From NCBI RefSeq assembly GCF_043194295.1, contig NZ_JBAFVK010000002.1: 64,000 nt of DNA; one strand, 5' to 3'. Shown piece by piece: positions 55,102 through 63,686 of this stretch (positions are counted from its first letter, which is position 1; each line of letters opens with the position of its first letter). Origin of the DNA: Xanthobacter autotrophicus (lineage in GTDB: Bacteria > Pseudomonadota > Alphaproteobacteria > Rhizobiales > Xanthobacteraceae). The translations under genes and the position numbers were made by a program. The notes beneath the pieces are model-generated. The model was not told where the DNA came from. It ran no database searches and worked only from the letters and a program-made list of their open reading frames with translations.

Positions 55102-55468
55102 GCAAGATCAGGCCGGAGTCGAATGCAGACATCAGGGTGCCGTCGCAAAACCGCTCTTGCCGGACGCAAACGGTGATCAGCCGGCCAAGTTGCTCTGGGG
55201 TTGCCATCGCGATTGCCGTCTCGTCGTCTTGCAATGCTTTAGCCTCGTCGGACTGTGCCCAGACTGGCCAGTCGAAATCCATCAACACCCAGGAATGCCG
55301 ATAGGCTGCCTTAACGAAAGCATCGACCACGGGATCGTATTGGATGAATGGCATTTGGAAGACGCCTGGCTCAGTCTGCTCGCCTCCCCTCACTTTGCCA
55401 GCGGTGAAACCGGGCTGCCGCAATGGGGGGAGAAAATCGGCCAGTGCCTGAATATCCGCGCGGGTCAT
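55046..55468 (-). CDS. DUF6508-like protein of the restriction operon
   Basis: 140 residues; its ATG overlaps the mod stop codon as ATGA, so it is translationally coupled. Acidic alpha/beta protein with FMPFIQYDPVVDAFVKAAY-like and WVLMDFDWPVWAQSDEAKAL segments, then ATPEQLGRLITVCVRQERFC and a final helix. I recall such a small protein (DUF6508) beside type III methylases and helicases, but no activity is known. It may be an adaptor of the restriction complex. Confidence 0.65.
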   Translation of the reverse strand: MTRADIQALADFLPPLRQPGFTAGKVRGGEQTEPGVFQMPFIQYDPVVDAFVKAAYRHSWVLMDFDWPVWAQSDEAKALQDDETAIAMATPEQLGRLITVCVRQERFCDGTLMSAFDSGLILRVVERAATLVGHPSSDLE

Positions 55469-58398
55469 GTCGCGAACACCTTCATCACCTCATCCCCGAA
55501 GTGGTTGATGACCTTGACCGCGATGCGCCGCCCCGGCGGCCGTGGAAACGGCCGGGACGTATCGGAATAGAGCGTGGCCCAGGCGTCGGCGTCGATCTCG
55601 GCCTGCAGGGCCGTCTTCAGGCTCTTGTAGGGATCGTTGTCGCCGAGGAAGTAGGCGTGGCGGACGAAGAAGCTTTCTTCGTTATAGTCGGTGTCGATGA
55701 ACCAGGCGGCGATGCCGGCGGTGTCGTTGGAGCGGATGGCGCCGGTGTTGGGATCGAACACGTCCACCCCGTTCACCTTCACGCGGATATCCGGCCCGCC
55801 GTCGTCGAGGATCTCCACGTCCGGCTCGCCGAACACCACGAACATGTTGCCGCGCCCGGTGTTCTTCAGTTCCTCCGACATGTGCATGTCGGGGTTGATG
55901 CGGGCTTTGAGGATCTTCAGGCTGCCCAGGCTAGCGAGTTCCGAGGAATGGGCGTCGAAATTGAAGGCGCAGGCGATCAGCACGTCGAAGCGCGCATCCA
56001 CCGCCTCGCGGGCGGCGGCGACGATGTCCTGGCGGCCCACCGTGCCGTATTCGGGGCCGATGAGGATCGCGGCGCGGCGCTCGGGGCCGTTCTCGCCCTC
56101 GATGAAGGTGCCGCTGGCGCCGATGAAATGGCCCGGCCACGGCGTCAGGCTCTCGAAGGTGATGCGGTCGCCCTTAGCCTGCTGCTTCACCCCCTCGGCC
56201 TTCAGATAGTCGATGACGATGGCGGAGAAGTCCTGCCCGCCGAGGTCGGCATCGGCGGGGGCGCGGCGGCCCTCGGCGGCGTCGATCTCGTCGATCAGCT
56301 CTTCCTCGCTGGCCGGCAGCACGCGATGGGGCGAGAGGCTTTCCACCGTGAAGGGGCCGGCGACGCGCACGCGGGACGTGTCGGCGTAGGGCTTGTCGTA
56401 GAGATATTCCACATCGGCGCGGGCGGCGATGGAGGCGTCGATCTCGCTCTGGCGAGCGATGCGCGCCTCCCACCATTGGGCGTGGGGCGCGGCGGCGGCG
56501 GCAGGGGCGCCGGGGGGCAGGTCGCGGGGGATCTGCCATTCCTCGTAAGTCGTGCCGAGCGCGGCATTGAGCGCGGCGCGCAGGGGCTCCAGCACCTGTT
56601 GCCACTTCTCCCAGATGTCGTCGATGAGGGGATTGTTGGCGATGGATTTCAGGGTGATGTGCGGCACGCGCTCATAGACGAAGCCCTGGCGGATGTCGTT
56701 GTGCGCCGGGGTGTCGGCGGGCGGGCGCTTGGTCAGCGCTGCCTCCTTGGCGCGGCCCTCGCGGCTGTCGGCGAGCAGGTACCAGGGATAGCGCGCCGCC
56801 ATCAGGCGCGTGCGCGCCAGCGCCAGCGCCACGCGGGAGGTGTCGATGGTGATCCAGCGCCGGCCCCATTGCTCCGCCACATAGGCCGTGGTGCCCGAGC
56901 CGCAGGTGGGATCGAGCACGAGGTCGCCGGGATCGGTGGCCATCAGGATGCAGCGTTTTACAACATCTTCGTTGGTCTGAACCACATAGGTTTGCTGCGT
57001 CGCGCCCGATGAATCGGCCCAAAGGTTTGTGATTCGACCAACGGGATAGTCGCTATGACGGAGTATATACCTTAAAGTCGAACCACTAGGATGGATCCTA
57101 TTGGCTCGGAATGCCTTTTGCATCCCGTTTCGATCCGTCTTCCAGCTGTTTGATTTCGGCGGATTCCATGCGCGTCCTTCAAAATCAAACTTAAAATCTT
57201 GGTTGCGCCGATACTGCGCTGGTAAAAGCGATATAGACTGATAAACAGAAGCGCCTTTTGGCAGAAGCGAGTGATTGCGGCGCTCTTCGGCCGTTAGCTT
57301 GTAACGCTGTCCATCTGGGAGGATGGCATCGCCCCATATACTTTCGCCATCCAAACTTTTCTCGTAAAATAAAGGACGACTCTTTATGTTATTGCGATTT
57401 TTTCCGTACCACATGATGTAATCGCTCACGCCTTCGGTGACGTCGGAGCCCATAGGCATCATTTTCTTGCGGAAAGTAATAAGGGAAGCAAAATTTGAAT
57501 CGCCAAATACCTCATCAAGTATCGCTCTAACACGGTGCATATTCTCATCGCTTATCTGCACGAAAATCGACCCGCTCTCCGTGAGCAAATCCCGCATCAC
57601 GGTGAGGCGGTCGCGCAGATAGGTGAGGTAGGAGTGGATGCCGTCCTTCCAGGTGTCGCGGAAGGCCTTCACCTGCTCCGGCTCGCGGGAGATGTCGGTC
57701 TGCTTGCCGTCCTTCACGTCGCGCGAGAGGGTGGAGACCTGCCAGTTGGAATTGAACTTGATGCCGTAGGGCGGATCGAAATAGATGGCCTGCACCTTGC
57801 CGCGCAGGCTCTCGCGCTCCGCAAGGCTCGCCATCACCTGCAGGCTGTCGCCGAGGATCATGCGGTTCGACCAGTGCTGGTCGTGCTGGTAGAATTCCGC
57901 CCGCTGGTCCGGCGCGATGCCGTTGAAATCGGAGAACAGGTCGGGCGCGTCGGTGTCCGCCTCCCGCTTTTGGGCCGTGCGGCGCTTGAGGTCGTCGATG
58001 ATGGCTTTCGGGTGGATCTTCTCCTGGATATAGAGCGGCGGCACGTTCACCACGAGGTCGGACCAGTCCTGCCGGTCCTTGCCCCGCCACACCAGTTGCG
58101 CGTCGGCAAGGGTGAGCGTGCCCCTCTCGGCCAGCTCCTGCATCTGCTCCGGCGTGATGGTGATCTTCGCCCCGTTCCAGATCAATTCGGGCTGGCGCGG
58201 CTCCTCCTGCGTGCGCGTCTCCCCCTCCCCCAGCGGCCGTGCGCGCGGATAATGCACCGGCGCCATGGGGGCGGAATCCTCCTCCCGCCGGAAAAAGCTC
58301 TCCATCTCCGCCGTGGGAATGTTCACCCTCGTGGCCGCCTCATGCTTCAGCGCATCGACGGCCTTGGAGGATTTGGGGGCCTTCGGAGAACGGGCCAT
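55465..58398 (-). CDS. Type III restriction-modification methyltransferase (Mod)
   Basis: 977-residue adenine-N6 methyltransferase. The catalytic motif DPPYGIKFN (about 206-214) precedes the SAM motif DPTCGSGTTAYVAEQWGRRW (about 494), the beta-class order of Mod subunits. The target-recognition region lies between them (about 279-480). A long C-terminal extension (about 560-977) follows, unlike classic Mod proteins of about 600-650 residues, and it contains a second alpha/beta region (GHFIGASGTFIEGENGPERR, EYGTVGRQDIVAAAREAVDA). The recognition region is encoded by DNA of much lower GC content (21 of 60 bases G/C at 57361-57420). The gene shares one base with res. Confidence 0.9.
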   Translation of the reverse strand: MARSPKAPKSSKAVDALKHEAATRVNIPTAEMESFFRREEDSAPMAPVHYPRARPLGEGETRTQEEPRQPELIWNGAKITITPEQMQELAERGTLTLADAQLVWRGKDRQDWSDLVVNVPPLYIQEKIHPKAIIDDLKRRTAQKREADTDAPDLFSDFNGIAPDQRAEFYQHDQHWSNRMILGDSLQVMASLAERESLRGKVQAIYFDPPYGIKFNSNWQVSTLSRDVKDGKQTDISREPEQVKAFRDTWKDGIHSYLTYLRDRLTVMRDLLTESGSIFVQISDENMHRVRAILDEVFGDSNFASLITFRKKMMPMGSDVTEGVSDYIMWYGKNRNNIKSRPLFYEKSLDGESIWGDAILPDGQRYKLTAEERRNHSLLPKGASVYQSISLLPAQYRRNQDFKFDFEGRAWNPPKSNSWKTDRNGMQKAFRANRIHPSGSTLRYILRHSDYPVGRITNLWADSSGATQQTYVVQTNEDVVKRCILMATDPGDLVLDPTCGSGTTAYVAEQWGRRWITIDTSRVALALARTRLMAARYPWYLLADSREGRAKEAALTKRPPADTPAHNDIRQGFVYERVPHITLKSIANNPLIDDIWEKWQQVLEPLRAALNAALGTTYEEWQIPRDLPPGAPAAAAAPHAQWWEARIARQSEIDASIAARADVEYLYDKPYADTSRVRVAGPFTVESLSPHRVLPASEEELIDEIDAAEGRRAPADADLGGQDFSAIVIDYLKAEGVKQQAKGDRITFESLTPWPGHFIGASGTFIEGENGPERRAAILIGPEYGTVGRQDIVAAAREAVDARFDVLIACAFNFDAHSSELASLGSLKILKARINPDMHMSEELKNTGRGNMFVVFGEPDVEILDDGGPDIRVKVNGVDVFDPNTGAIRSNDTAGIAAWFIDTDYNEESFFVRHAYFLGDNDPYKSLKTALQAEIDADAWATLYSDTSRPFPRPPGRRIAVKVINHFGDEVMKVFAT

Positions 58399-61394
58399 CA
58401 GGCGGGAACCTTCTTGAGCAGTCGTTCGACCAGCGCGGCGAAGTCTTCGGTCATGGTCGTCCAGTCACGGAATTCGGCGAAGTCCCAGCGGCCGAAGCCG
58501 CCGAGGGCGTTGACGCCGGGCACCCACAGGTCGCGCGTCGTCTGCGCCTTGGCCTTGTCGGCCTCGTCGCGCAGGCCCTTCACTTCCAGCACGAGATTGA
58601 GCGGCGTGGTGCCGCCATCATCCAGCCGCACGAGGAAATCGGGCACATAGCGCCGCATGGTGCCGCCATCGAGATAGGGGATCTCGAAGCCCAGCGCCTG
58701 GTTCTTGGCATAGGCGATCACACGCGGATGGGTCTCCAGCGTGAGGGCCAGTTGTTCCTCCCAGCTGGAATCCAGCACCACATGGCTGATCTGGCACTTG
58801 GGCGGCTGCGCGCCGGTCTTCCAGCAGGGCTTCGAGGTGATGAAATTGACGTGGCGGGTGGACCCCTTCGGATTGTAGGGATCAAGCACCGCCATGATCC
58901 TCCCCTCGCTGCCGCGGGTGAGGGCGATGTCGATCTTCTCCGCCGCACGGGCCAGTTGGTCCTGATAGAGGATGGCGCCGATGGGCACGCCCTTCGTCAC
59001 CAGGTAGCCCTCGTCCAGCCAGCGGCGCGCAATGCGCTGGATCTGCGGGAACAGGTGCTGCTTGGGAAAGCCCTCCTCGTCGCGGAAATGCGTGTAGAGC
59101 AGGTGCTTGGCGAGGTTGAAGCTGATCTCGGAGGGCCGCAGCCGCTCCAGCACCTGGGGCGTGATGGTGACGCCGGCGCCGACGATGCCCTCCATCACCA
59201 CCGCCGTCGGGCCGATGTCCAGGATCGTGATCTCCAGCCGGCTGTCCTCGGAAAAGTGCGGCTCCAGCTTTTCCGAGGACAGCTCCCGCCGATAGCCGCT
59301 GACGCGGGGAAAGGCGATCTCCAGCCCCGCCCGCTCCTTGATGGCGTGGACACGCGTGACCGGCTTCGGCTTGACCGGCTCGGCCTTTTGCGGAGAGGCG
59401 GCAAAATCGAACGGAATGCCCATGATGTCGGCATATTCCACGTCGAACAGGCCGGTCTCGGGGTTCAGGTCGTAGGATTGCCGGCGCAGGGCCCGGCCCA
59501 CCACCTGCTCGCACAAAAGCTGGGTGCCGAAGGCGCGCACGCCGAGGATGTGGGTGACGGTGTTGGTGTCCCATCCCTCGGTCAGCATGGACACCGAGAC
59601 CACGCAGCGGATCTGCTCGCCGAGGCGGCCAGGGCGGCCCACCGTGTTCATCACCTCGCGCAGCAGTTCGCCCTCGCTGACGTCGCCGTTGCCCGCGGCG
59701 CCGAGGCGGTCGTTCAGCTCGCGCTTGAACTGCTCGATCTCCGGGCCGGCGGCGTCGCGGAACCCCTTGTCCAGCGCCTTGCCGGATTCGATCTCGCGGG
59801 AATCGATCAGCAACGTGCGCGGGCGGGGAAGGCGGGCGCCGTGCTCGTCATAATTGCGGAACAGCTCCAGGTGGCCCGCATGAAAGGCCGCGCGCTCGCC
59901 CTCGGCGGCATCGCCGCGCTCGAAGCCGGCGATCCATTCGAACACCAGCTTGGAAATGGCCGTGTTCTGGCACACGACGATGAACACCGGCGGCACCCCG
60001 ATGCCGGCACGCTCCCACCTGTGGTACTCGCCTTCGTAATGGCTGTAGAGCGCGGTCAGCGCAGTCAGCAGCGTCGTCGGCAGATCGAACGGGCTCATCT
60101 TGGCGGCGCCGGCGGCGGTCTTCGGCAGGGACTTGCCGATCGACTTCCACAGATCGCGGTAGACCACCGTATCGGTCTGCACGAGATTGTCGGTCACCGG
60201 CACGCGGGGCAGCTTGACGATGCCGCTCTCGATGGCATCCATCAGGCTGAAATCGGACACCACCCAGGGGAAGAGATACCCCTCCGGATAGCCCGAGCCG
60301 CGCAGGAAGAAAGGCGTGGCGGAGAGGTCGTAAACCGCGCGCACCCCCTTCGACAGCCTGCGATCCAGCGCCTCGATGCCGTTGATCCAGAGCCGCGCCG
60401 CCTCTTCGTTCTCGGCCGCCTCCTTCTTGTCCTCCCCCGTGAGCGGACCTTCGGCGTCGCCTCCCACCTTGTGGCGGTAGCAATGGTGCGCCTCGTCGTT
60501 GATGACTGTGACGCGGTCGTAATTGAGCAGCTTGCCGCATGCTCTTTCGAGCATCTCGGCGTCGGTCTCGGTGGTTTTCAACGGCTCCGGCGCGTTGCCC
60601 TGCAGGAAGCTGCGCGCGACCTTGGGCAAGGCGAGCGTCTCGCGGTGCTGGAACGCGTGGTAGTTGGTGATGACGATTTCCGCACGCCGGATGTCCGGCA
60701 GCATCTCCGGCGGCACGATCTCGCGCGTCTCGTAATAATTGTCCGGCTCGCTGGGAAGCAGCACACGCAGGCGGTCGCGGATGGTGATGCCCGGGGCGAT
60801 GATCAGGAAGGCGCGGGAGAAATCCTTCGAAGCCTTGCGCGCAGCATTGACCGCCTGCCAGGCGATCAGCATGGCCATGACGGTGGTCTTGCCACTGCCG
60901 GTCGCCATCTTCATGGCGAGACGAAAAAGCGCGGGATTGGCCTCCTGGTTGTGCTGTTCCAGTTCGTCGCGCAGGCGCCTGGTGGCGGCGCGCTTCGGGG
61001 CGACCTCGGTCAGCCAGATGATGGTTTCGGCCGCTTCAATCTGGCAGAAGAAAGGTTGCGGGCCTGAAAACTGCCCATGCCGCCAGTGTTCCAGAAGCCG
61101 CTGCGTCGTCCCTGTCACCCCCCAATCGGTAGGGTTGGGCAGCGCGCGCCACGTGTCGACATAACCACGAATCTCGTTGATGAGAGGGTAGTCGCTGTAG
61201 GTTTCCAGATCGAGCGAGGCCTGACCGGTCGACGCCTTCTTCCTCGAGGCTGGGACGGGCACGATGTGCCGGGAGGGGCGGCGGCCATGCCTCGGCTCGC
61301 CGTCGATCGGCTGGCCATTCTTGTCGAGTGGATGGTGCAATCCCGGCACGCGATATGGCGAGTTAAGAATCGGCCGCTCGTAAAAGCTGGTCAA
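58398..61394 (-). CDS. Type III restriction-modification endonuclease (Res)
   Basis: 998-residue SF2 helicase-nuclease. Walker A in MATGSGKTTVMAMLIAW (about 160), the DEAH-type box in VINDEAHHCYR (about 296), LSATPFFLRGSGYP, and the arginine-finger motif VVGRALRRQSYDL are clear. At the C-terminus PDFLVRLDDGG ... LVLEVKGLRDE (about 918-940) is the PD-(D/E)xK nuclease site. It translocates along unmodified DNA and cuts together with Mod. It is the first gene of a four-gene, tightly overlapping operon (res, mod, DUF6508, helicase). The family resembles the BPTD_3080-like branch of restriction enzymes. Confidence 0.9.
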   Translation of the reverse strand: MTSFYERPILNSPYRVPGLHHPLDKNGQPIDGEPRHGRRPSRHIVPVPASRKKASTGQASLDLETYSDYPLINEIRGYVDTWRALPNPTDWGVTGTTQRLLEHWRHGQFSGPQPFFCQIEAAETIIWLTEVAPKRAATRRLRDELEQHNQEANPALFRLAMKMATGSGKTTVMAMLIAWQAVNAARKASKDFSRAFLIIAPGITIRDRLRVLLPSEPDNYYETREIVPPEMLPDIRRAEIVITNYHAFQHRETLALPKVARSFLQGNAPEPLKTTETDAEMLERACGKLLNYDRVTVINDEAHHCYRHKVGGDAEGPLTGEDKKEAAENEEAARLWINGIEALDRRLSKGVRAVYDLSATPFFLRGSGYPEGYLFPWVVSDFSLMDAIESGIVKLPRVPVTDNLVQTDTVVYRDLWKSIGKSLPKTAAGAAKMSPFDLPTTLLTALTALYSHYEGEYHRWERAGIGVPPVFIVVCQNTAISKLVFEWIAGFERGDAAEGERAAFHAGHLELFRNYDEHGARLPRPRTLLIDSREIESGKALDKGFRDAAGPEIEQFKRELNDRLGAAGNGDVSEGELLREVMNTVGRPGRLGEQIRCVVSVSMLTEGWDTNTVTHILGVRAFGTQLLCEQVVGRALRRQSYDLNPETGLFDVEYADIMGIPFDFAASPQKAEPVKPKPVTRVHAIKERAGLEIAFPRVSGYRRELSSEKLEPHFSEDSRLEITILDIGPTAVVMEGIVGAGVTITPQVLERLRPSEISFNLAKHLLYTHFRDEEGFPKQHLFPQIQRIARRWLDEGYLVTKGVPIGAILYQDQLARAAEKIDIALTRGSEGRIMAVLDPYNPKGSTRHVNFITSKPCWKTGAQPPKCQISHVVLDSSWEEQLALTLETHPRVIAYAKNQALGFEIPYLDGGTMRRYVPDFLVRLDDGGTTPLNLVLEVKGLRDEADKAKAQTTRDLWVPGVNALGGFGRWDFAEFRDWTTMTEDFAALVERLLKKVPA

Positions 61395-61599
61395 ACTGCG
61401 AATCCCCCGCCTGCAACCTGCATCATATCCAAGGCGAGAGCTGCGCCAATGCCTTCAGCGCCGGATCAGAATTTCAATCAAAGGTTGCGTCGACCGATGC
61501 CTGCCCGAGTGGCGCACTCAGCCGGAACATGGAGTTACCCCTGACAATCCAGAACCGATCATCTTATTGAACTGATCGTCCAGCGAAGGAGGGACGATC

Positions 61600-61842
61600 A
61601 TGTCCACAAAACCGATTGCCGCCACGAAACCGTCAACGAACCCGCCCGAGACGGTGACCTTAAAGGCGATTTGCGCCGAGTTGAAAATTGACCCCCGCCT
61701 CGCTCGCGAGAAGCTGCGCATCGCTGCCCGAGAGGCGAAAAAGTTCCCTGAACTCGCCAAAACCCACAAGCCACGATTGGCATGGGAATGGCCGAAGGGC
61801 TCGGAGGCGGAGAAGCAGGCGAGAGCTGCGCTCCTCGCGTGA
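61600..61842 (+). CDS. Small conserved hypothetical protein (80 aa)
   Basis: AAGGAGGGACGATC before the ATG is one of the best ribosome-binding sites of the window. The product has TVTLKAICAELKIDPRLARE, KLRIAAREAKKFPEL, and KPRLAWEWPKGSEAEKQARA. Small proteins with this K..CAEL.IDPR.AREKLR ... WEW.KGS pattern are widespread in rhizobia and look like a short helix-turn-helix-type fold. It is divergent from res. Function unknown. A dispersed inverted repeat begins just after the stop. Confidence 0.7.
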   Translation: MSTKPIAATKPSTNPPETVTLKAICAELKIDPRLAREKLRIAAREAKKFPELAKTHKPRLAWEWPKGSEAEKQARAALLA

Positions 61843-61850
61843 CCCGAGCG

Positions 61851-61893
61851 GTGGTGCTCATAATTCCTACAATAAGGATTTTGACCACCACCA
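61851..61893. repeat. Dispersed inverted repeat, copy 2
   Basis: Arms GTGGTGCTCATAATTCCT (61851-61868) and AGGATTTTGACCACCAC (61875-61891) pair along most of their length. It follows a TGACCCGAG context like copy 1 and shares TCATAATTCCTA with copy 3. Confidence 0.75.
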
Positions 61894-62089
61894 CAGGGCG
61901 CTACTCATTTGTTGGCGTTCACGATGGCAGGGAAAACGTTGGCACCCTGCCCCGCTGGGTGACACCGCGATTGTTCGTCGCCCTGCATGGGCTTGAAATC
62001 CGCGTGACGACAATCGGTCTGGCCTCGCGAACAACATCTTGGGTGTTCAAACCCGCGATCCATGGGCCAAGTCCTACATTCCGGGACAT

Positions 62090-62132
62090 GGTGGTGGTCA
62101 TAATTCCTAAGTTGACGATTATGATCACCACC
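62090..62132. repeat. Dispersed inverted repeat, copy 3
   Basis: Arms GGTGGTGGTCATAAT (62090-62104) and ATTATGATCACCACC (62118-62132) pair at 14 of 15 positions with a 13-nt loop that begins TCCTA, as in the other copies. It lies about 50 nt before the next gene. Confidence 0.75.
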
Positions 62133-62180
62133 AACCTGCGGGTCAGTGGCCCCAGTGTGGTACCTCGCTAGGAGTTTGAG

Positions 62181-62987
62181 GTGACGAGCTTTCGGCGCTA
62201 CATCGGGGTCGACTATTCCGGCGCCGAGACGCCCAACGCCAGCATCAAAGGGTTGCGCGTTTATGCAGGCGAAGCCGATTCGGGACCTGTCGAGGTGCTC
62301 CCACCCCCGTCACCGCGAAAATATTGGACCCGGCGCGGGGTCGCCGACTGGTTGGTGGAGCAGCTCTCACGCGACATTCCCACCATCGTCGGCATCGATC
62401 ACGGGTTCTCTTTCCCACTGCGCTATTTCGAGGAGCACCAGCTTCCGACGGACTGGCCCAGCTTTCTCGACGATTTTCACCGGCACTGGCCGACCGACGA
62501 GGACAACACCTACGTCGATTTTGTGCGCGACGGCTCGGCCGGCAATGGCGCAGCCCGAAAGGGCAATGCGCGTTGGCGGCGGCTGACAGAGATTCGTGCC
62601 GGCAGCGCCAAGTCGGTTTTTCACTTCGACGTCCAGGGCACCGTGGCGAAGTCCACGCATGCCGGGATCCCCTGGCTGCGCTTTATCCGCCAACATATGG
62701 GCGACCGCGTGCATTTCTGGCCCTTCGATGGCTGGACCCCGCTTGAAGGCCGATCGGTCATTGCCGAGGTGTACCCGGCCCTCTGGAGCCGAAGTTATGA
62801 GCGTGAGGACCGTACCGGTGACCAACACGACGCCTTCAGCATCGCGGCGTGGCTTTCCCGTGCCGATCACGATGGCAGCCTCGGCACATTCCTGAACCCC
62901 GAGCTGACACCACCTGACCGGGTACAGGCACAAGTGGAGGGCTGGATCCTCGGCGTGCCCGGCACGATTCGCATCAGCGCCCCGTAG
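62181..62987 (+). CDS. DUF429-like RNase H-fold protein
   Basis: 268 residues from a GTG preceded by AGGAGTTTGAG. Motifs: YIGVDYSGAETPNASI (first strand with the acidic residue), TIVGIDHGFSFP, VIAEVYPALWSR and DQHDAFSIAAWLSRAD. This set of spaced acidic residues is the layout of DUF429 predicted nucleases of the RNase H-like fold. The role is unknown. It is the last gene before the right att site, and its last 43 coding bases are duplicated at 43020-43062 near the left att site. Confidence 0.65.
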   Translation: MTSFRRYIGVDYSGAETPNASIKGLRVYAGEADSGPVEVLPPPSPRKYWTRRGVADWLVEQLSRDIPTIVGIDHGFSFPLRYFEEHQLPTDWPSFLDDFHRHWPTDEDNTYVDFVRDGSAGNGAARKGNARWRRLTEIRAGSAKSVFHFDVQGTVAKSTHAGIPWLRFIRQHMGDRVHFWPFDGWTPLEGRSVIAEVYPALWSRSYEREDRTGDQHDAFSIAAWLSRADHDGSLGTFLNPELTPPDRVQAQVEGWILGVPGTIRISAP

Positions 62988-63229
62988 GCGCGGGCACCCG
63001 GACCACGAGAGCAAGGTTAGCGGTGCCCGCACCGCTGGGAAGGCGAGAACCTCTGCCGCTATAGACGCGCCCTATCGCGGCCGCTGACGCACCAAACCGG
63101 CACATTCCGCATCAGCCCGCTTCGTTCAAGCACGCCGCTCTCGACACCCCGGGGAAACCCAGGCGTCTGATATACTGGTACCGTCCAAGAGAGACGATCT
63201 CTAGAGCTTTGATTTCATTGGAAAATGAG

Positions 63230-63274
63230 TGGTGCCCAGGGACGGAGTCGAACCGCCGACACTGCGATTTTCAG
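63230..63274. repeat. attR: 45-bp direct repeat within tRNA-Phe
   Basis: This is identical to 41966-42010. It spans from the CCA end to the anticodon loop of the tRNA, the usual crossover region of P4-type integrases. Confidence 0.95.
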
Positions 63275-63305
63275 TCGCATGCTCTACCAACTGAGCTACC
63301 TGGGC
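63230..63305 (-). tRNA. tRNA-Phe (anticodon GAA)
   Basis: 76 nt, 5' GCCCAGGTAGCTCAGTTGG... to an encoded 3' CCA. The acceptor stem GCCCAGG / CCTGGGC pairs perfectly, the T-arm has GGTTCGACTCC, and the anticodon loop CTGAAAA gives GAA, so phenylalanine. The first 45 bases on the plus strand (63230-63274) are the right-hand att repeat. The gene is thus rebuilt by the element and should be functional. Confidence 0.97.
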
Positions 63306-63686
63306 GTCCAACCGGCGGCAGCGCCGTTTGGAGCCGCGAGTGTATAATCAGGAAGTCGGGACCTGTCCAGAGCCGCCGCACCGGACACGCTTGCAGCCGG
63401 GCCGACTGTGGAAAACCCACCGGCAGAGTTTCAGAAAGCTGCTGTCCTGCCTCGCTTTGCGCATCGCGCCGCCGAACCGCGTCACTTGTCCGATGAGGCG
63501 CGCAAATGTCCGGCCGCGGGTCCGGCAAGCATCACCCGAGCACCAGGCAGGCATCACGCAGCTATCGGATTCGCCGTGTCTTCTCCGCAGGAAGCTGGCA
63601 CAATGGAAGCTTGAACGGGTGATGTCGCCCCGGATCTGCCGGGTCCTCTGCCCGGGTGCCGGGCGGATGAGCGTACGGGGGAAAGC
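63306..63686. other. Intergenic region between tRNA-Phe and the XRE gene
   Basis: About 380 nt with the tRNA promoter at its left and the XRE-gene promoter somewhere at its right. Open frames here (for example 63408-63614) have no ribosome-binding site or family resemblance. Confidence 0.4.
63341..63369 (-). promoter_or_regulatory. Promoter of tRNA-Phe
   Basis: On the minus strand TGGACA (-35, 63369-63364) and TATACA (-10, 63346-63341) are separated by 17 nt. The -10 box lies 36 bases upstream of the tRNA 5' end. This is a good sigma-70-type promoter and lies in chromosomal sequence outside the element. Confidence 0.7.

Larger units (their letters stand above)
41966..63274. mobile_element. 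Integrated element in tRNA-Phe (about 21.3 kb)
   Basis: The element is bounded by the 45-bp direct repeats at 41966-42010 and 63230-63274. The complete tRNA is rebuilt at the right end from native 5' and element-borne 3' sequence. Inside are a P4-type tyrosine integrase, an AlpA-like regulator and a prim-pol/AAA replication protein, the usual kit of an integrative mobilisable or satellite-type element. No conjugation genes are seen. Cargo is mainly defensive: a GNAT toxin-antitoxin pair, a helicase IV-like protein, GIY-YIG proteins and a type III restriction operon. The integrase lies about 5 kb from the left end and 15 kb from the right end, which is unusual and suggests later gain of cargo next to the att site. 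Confidence 0.88.
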
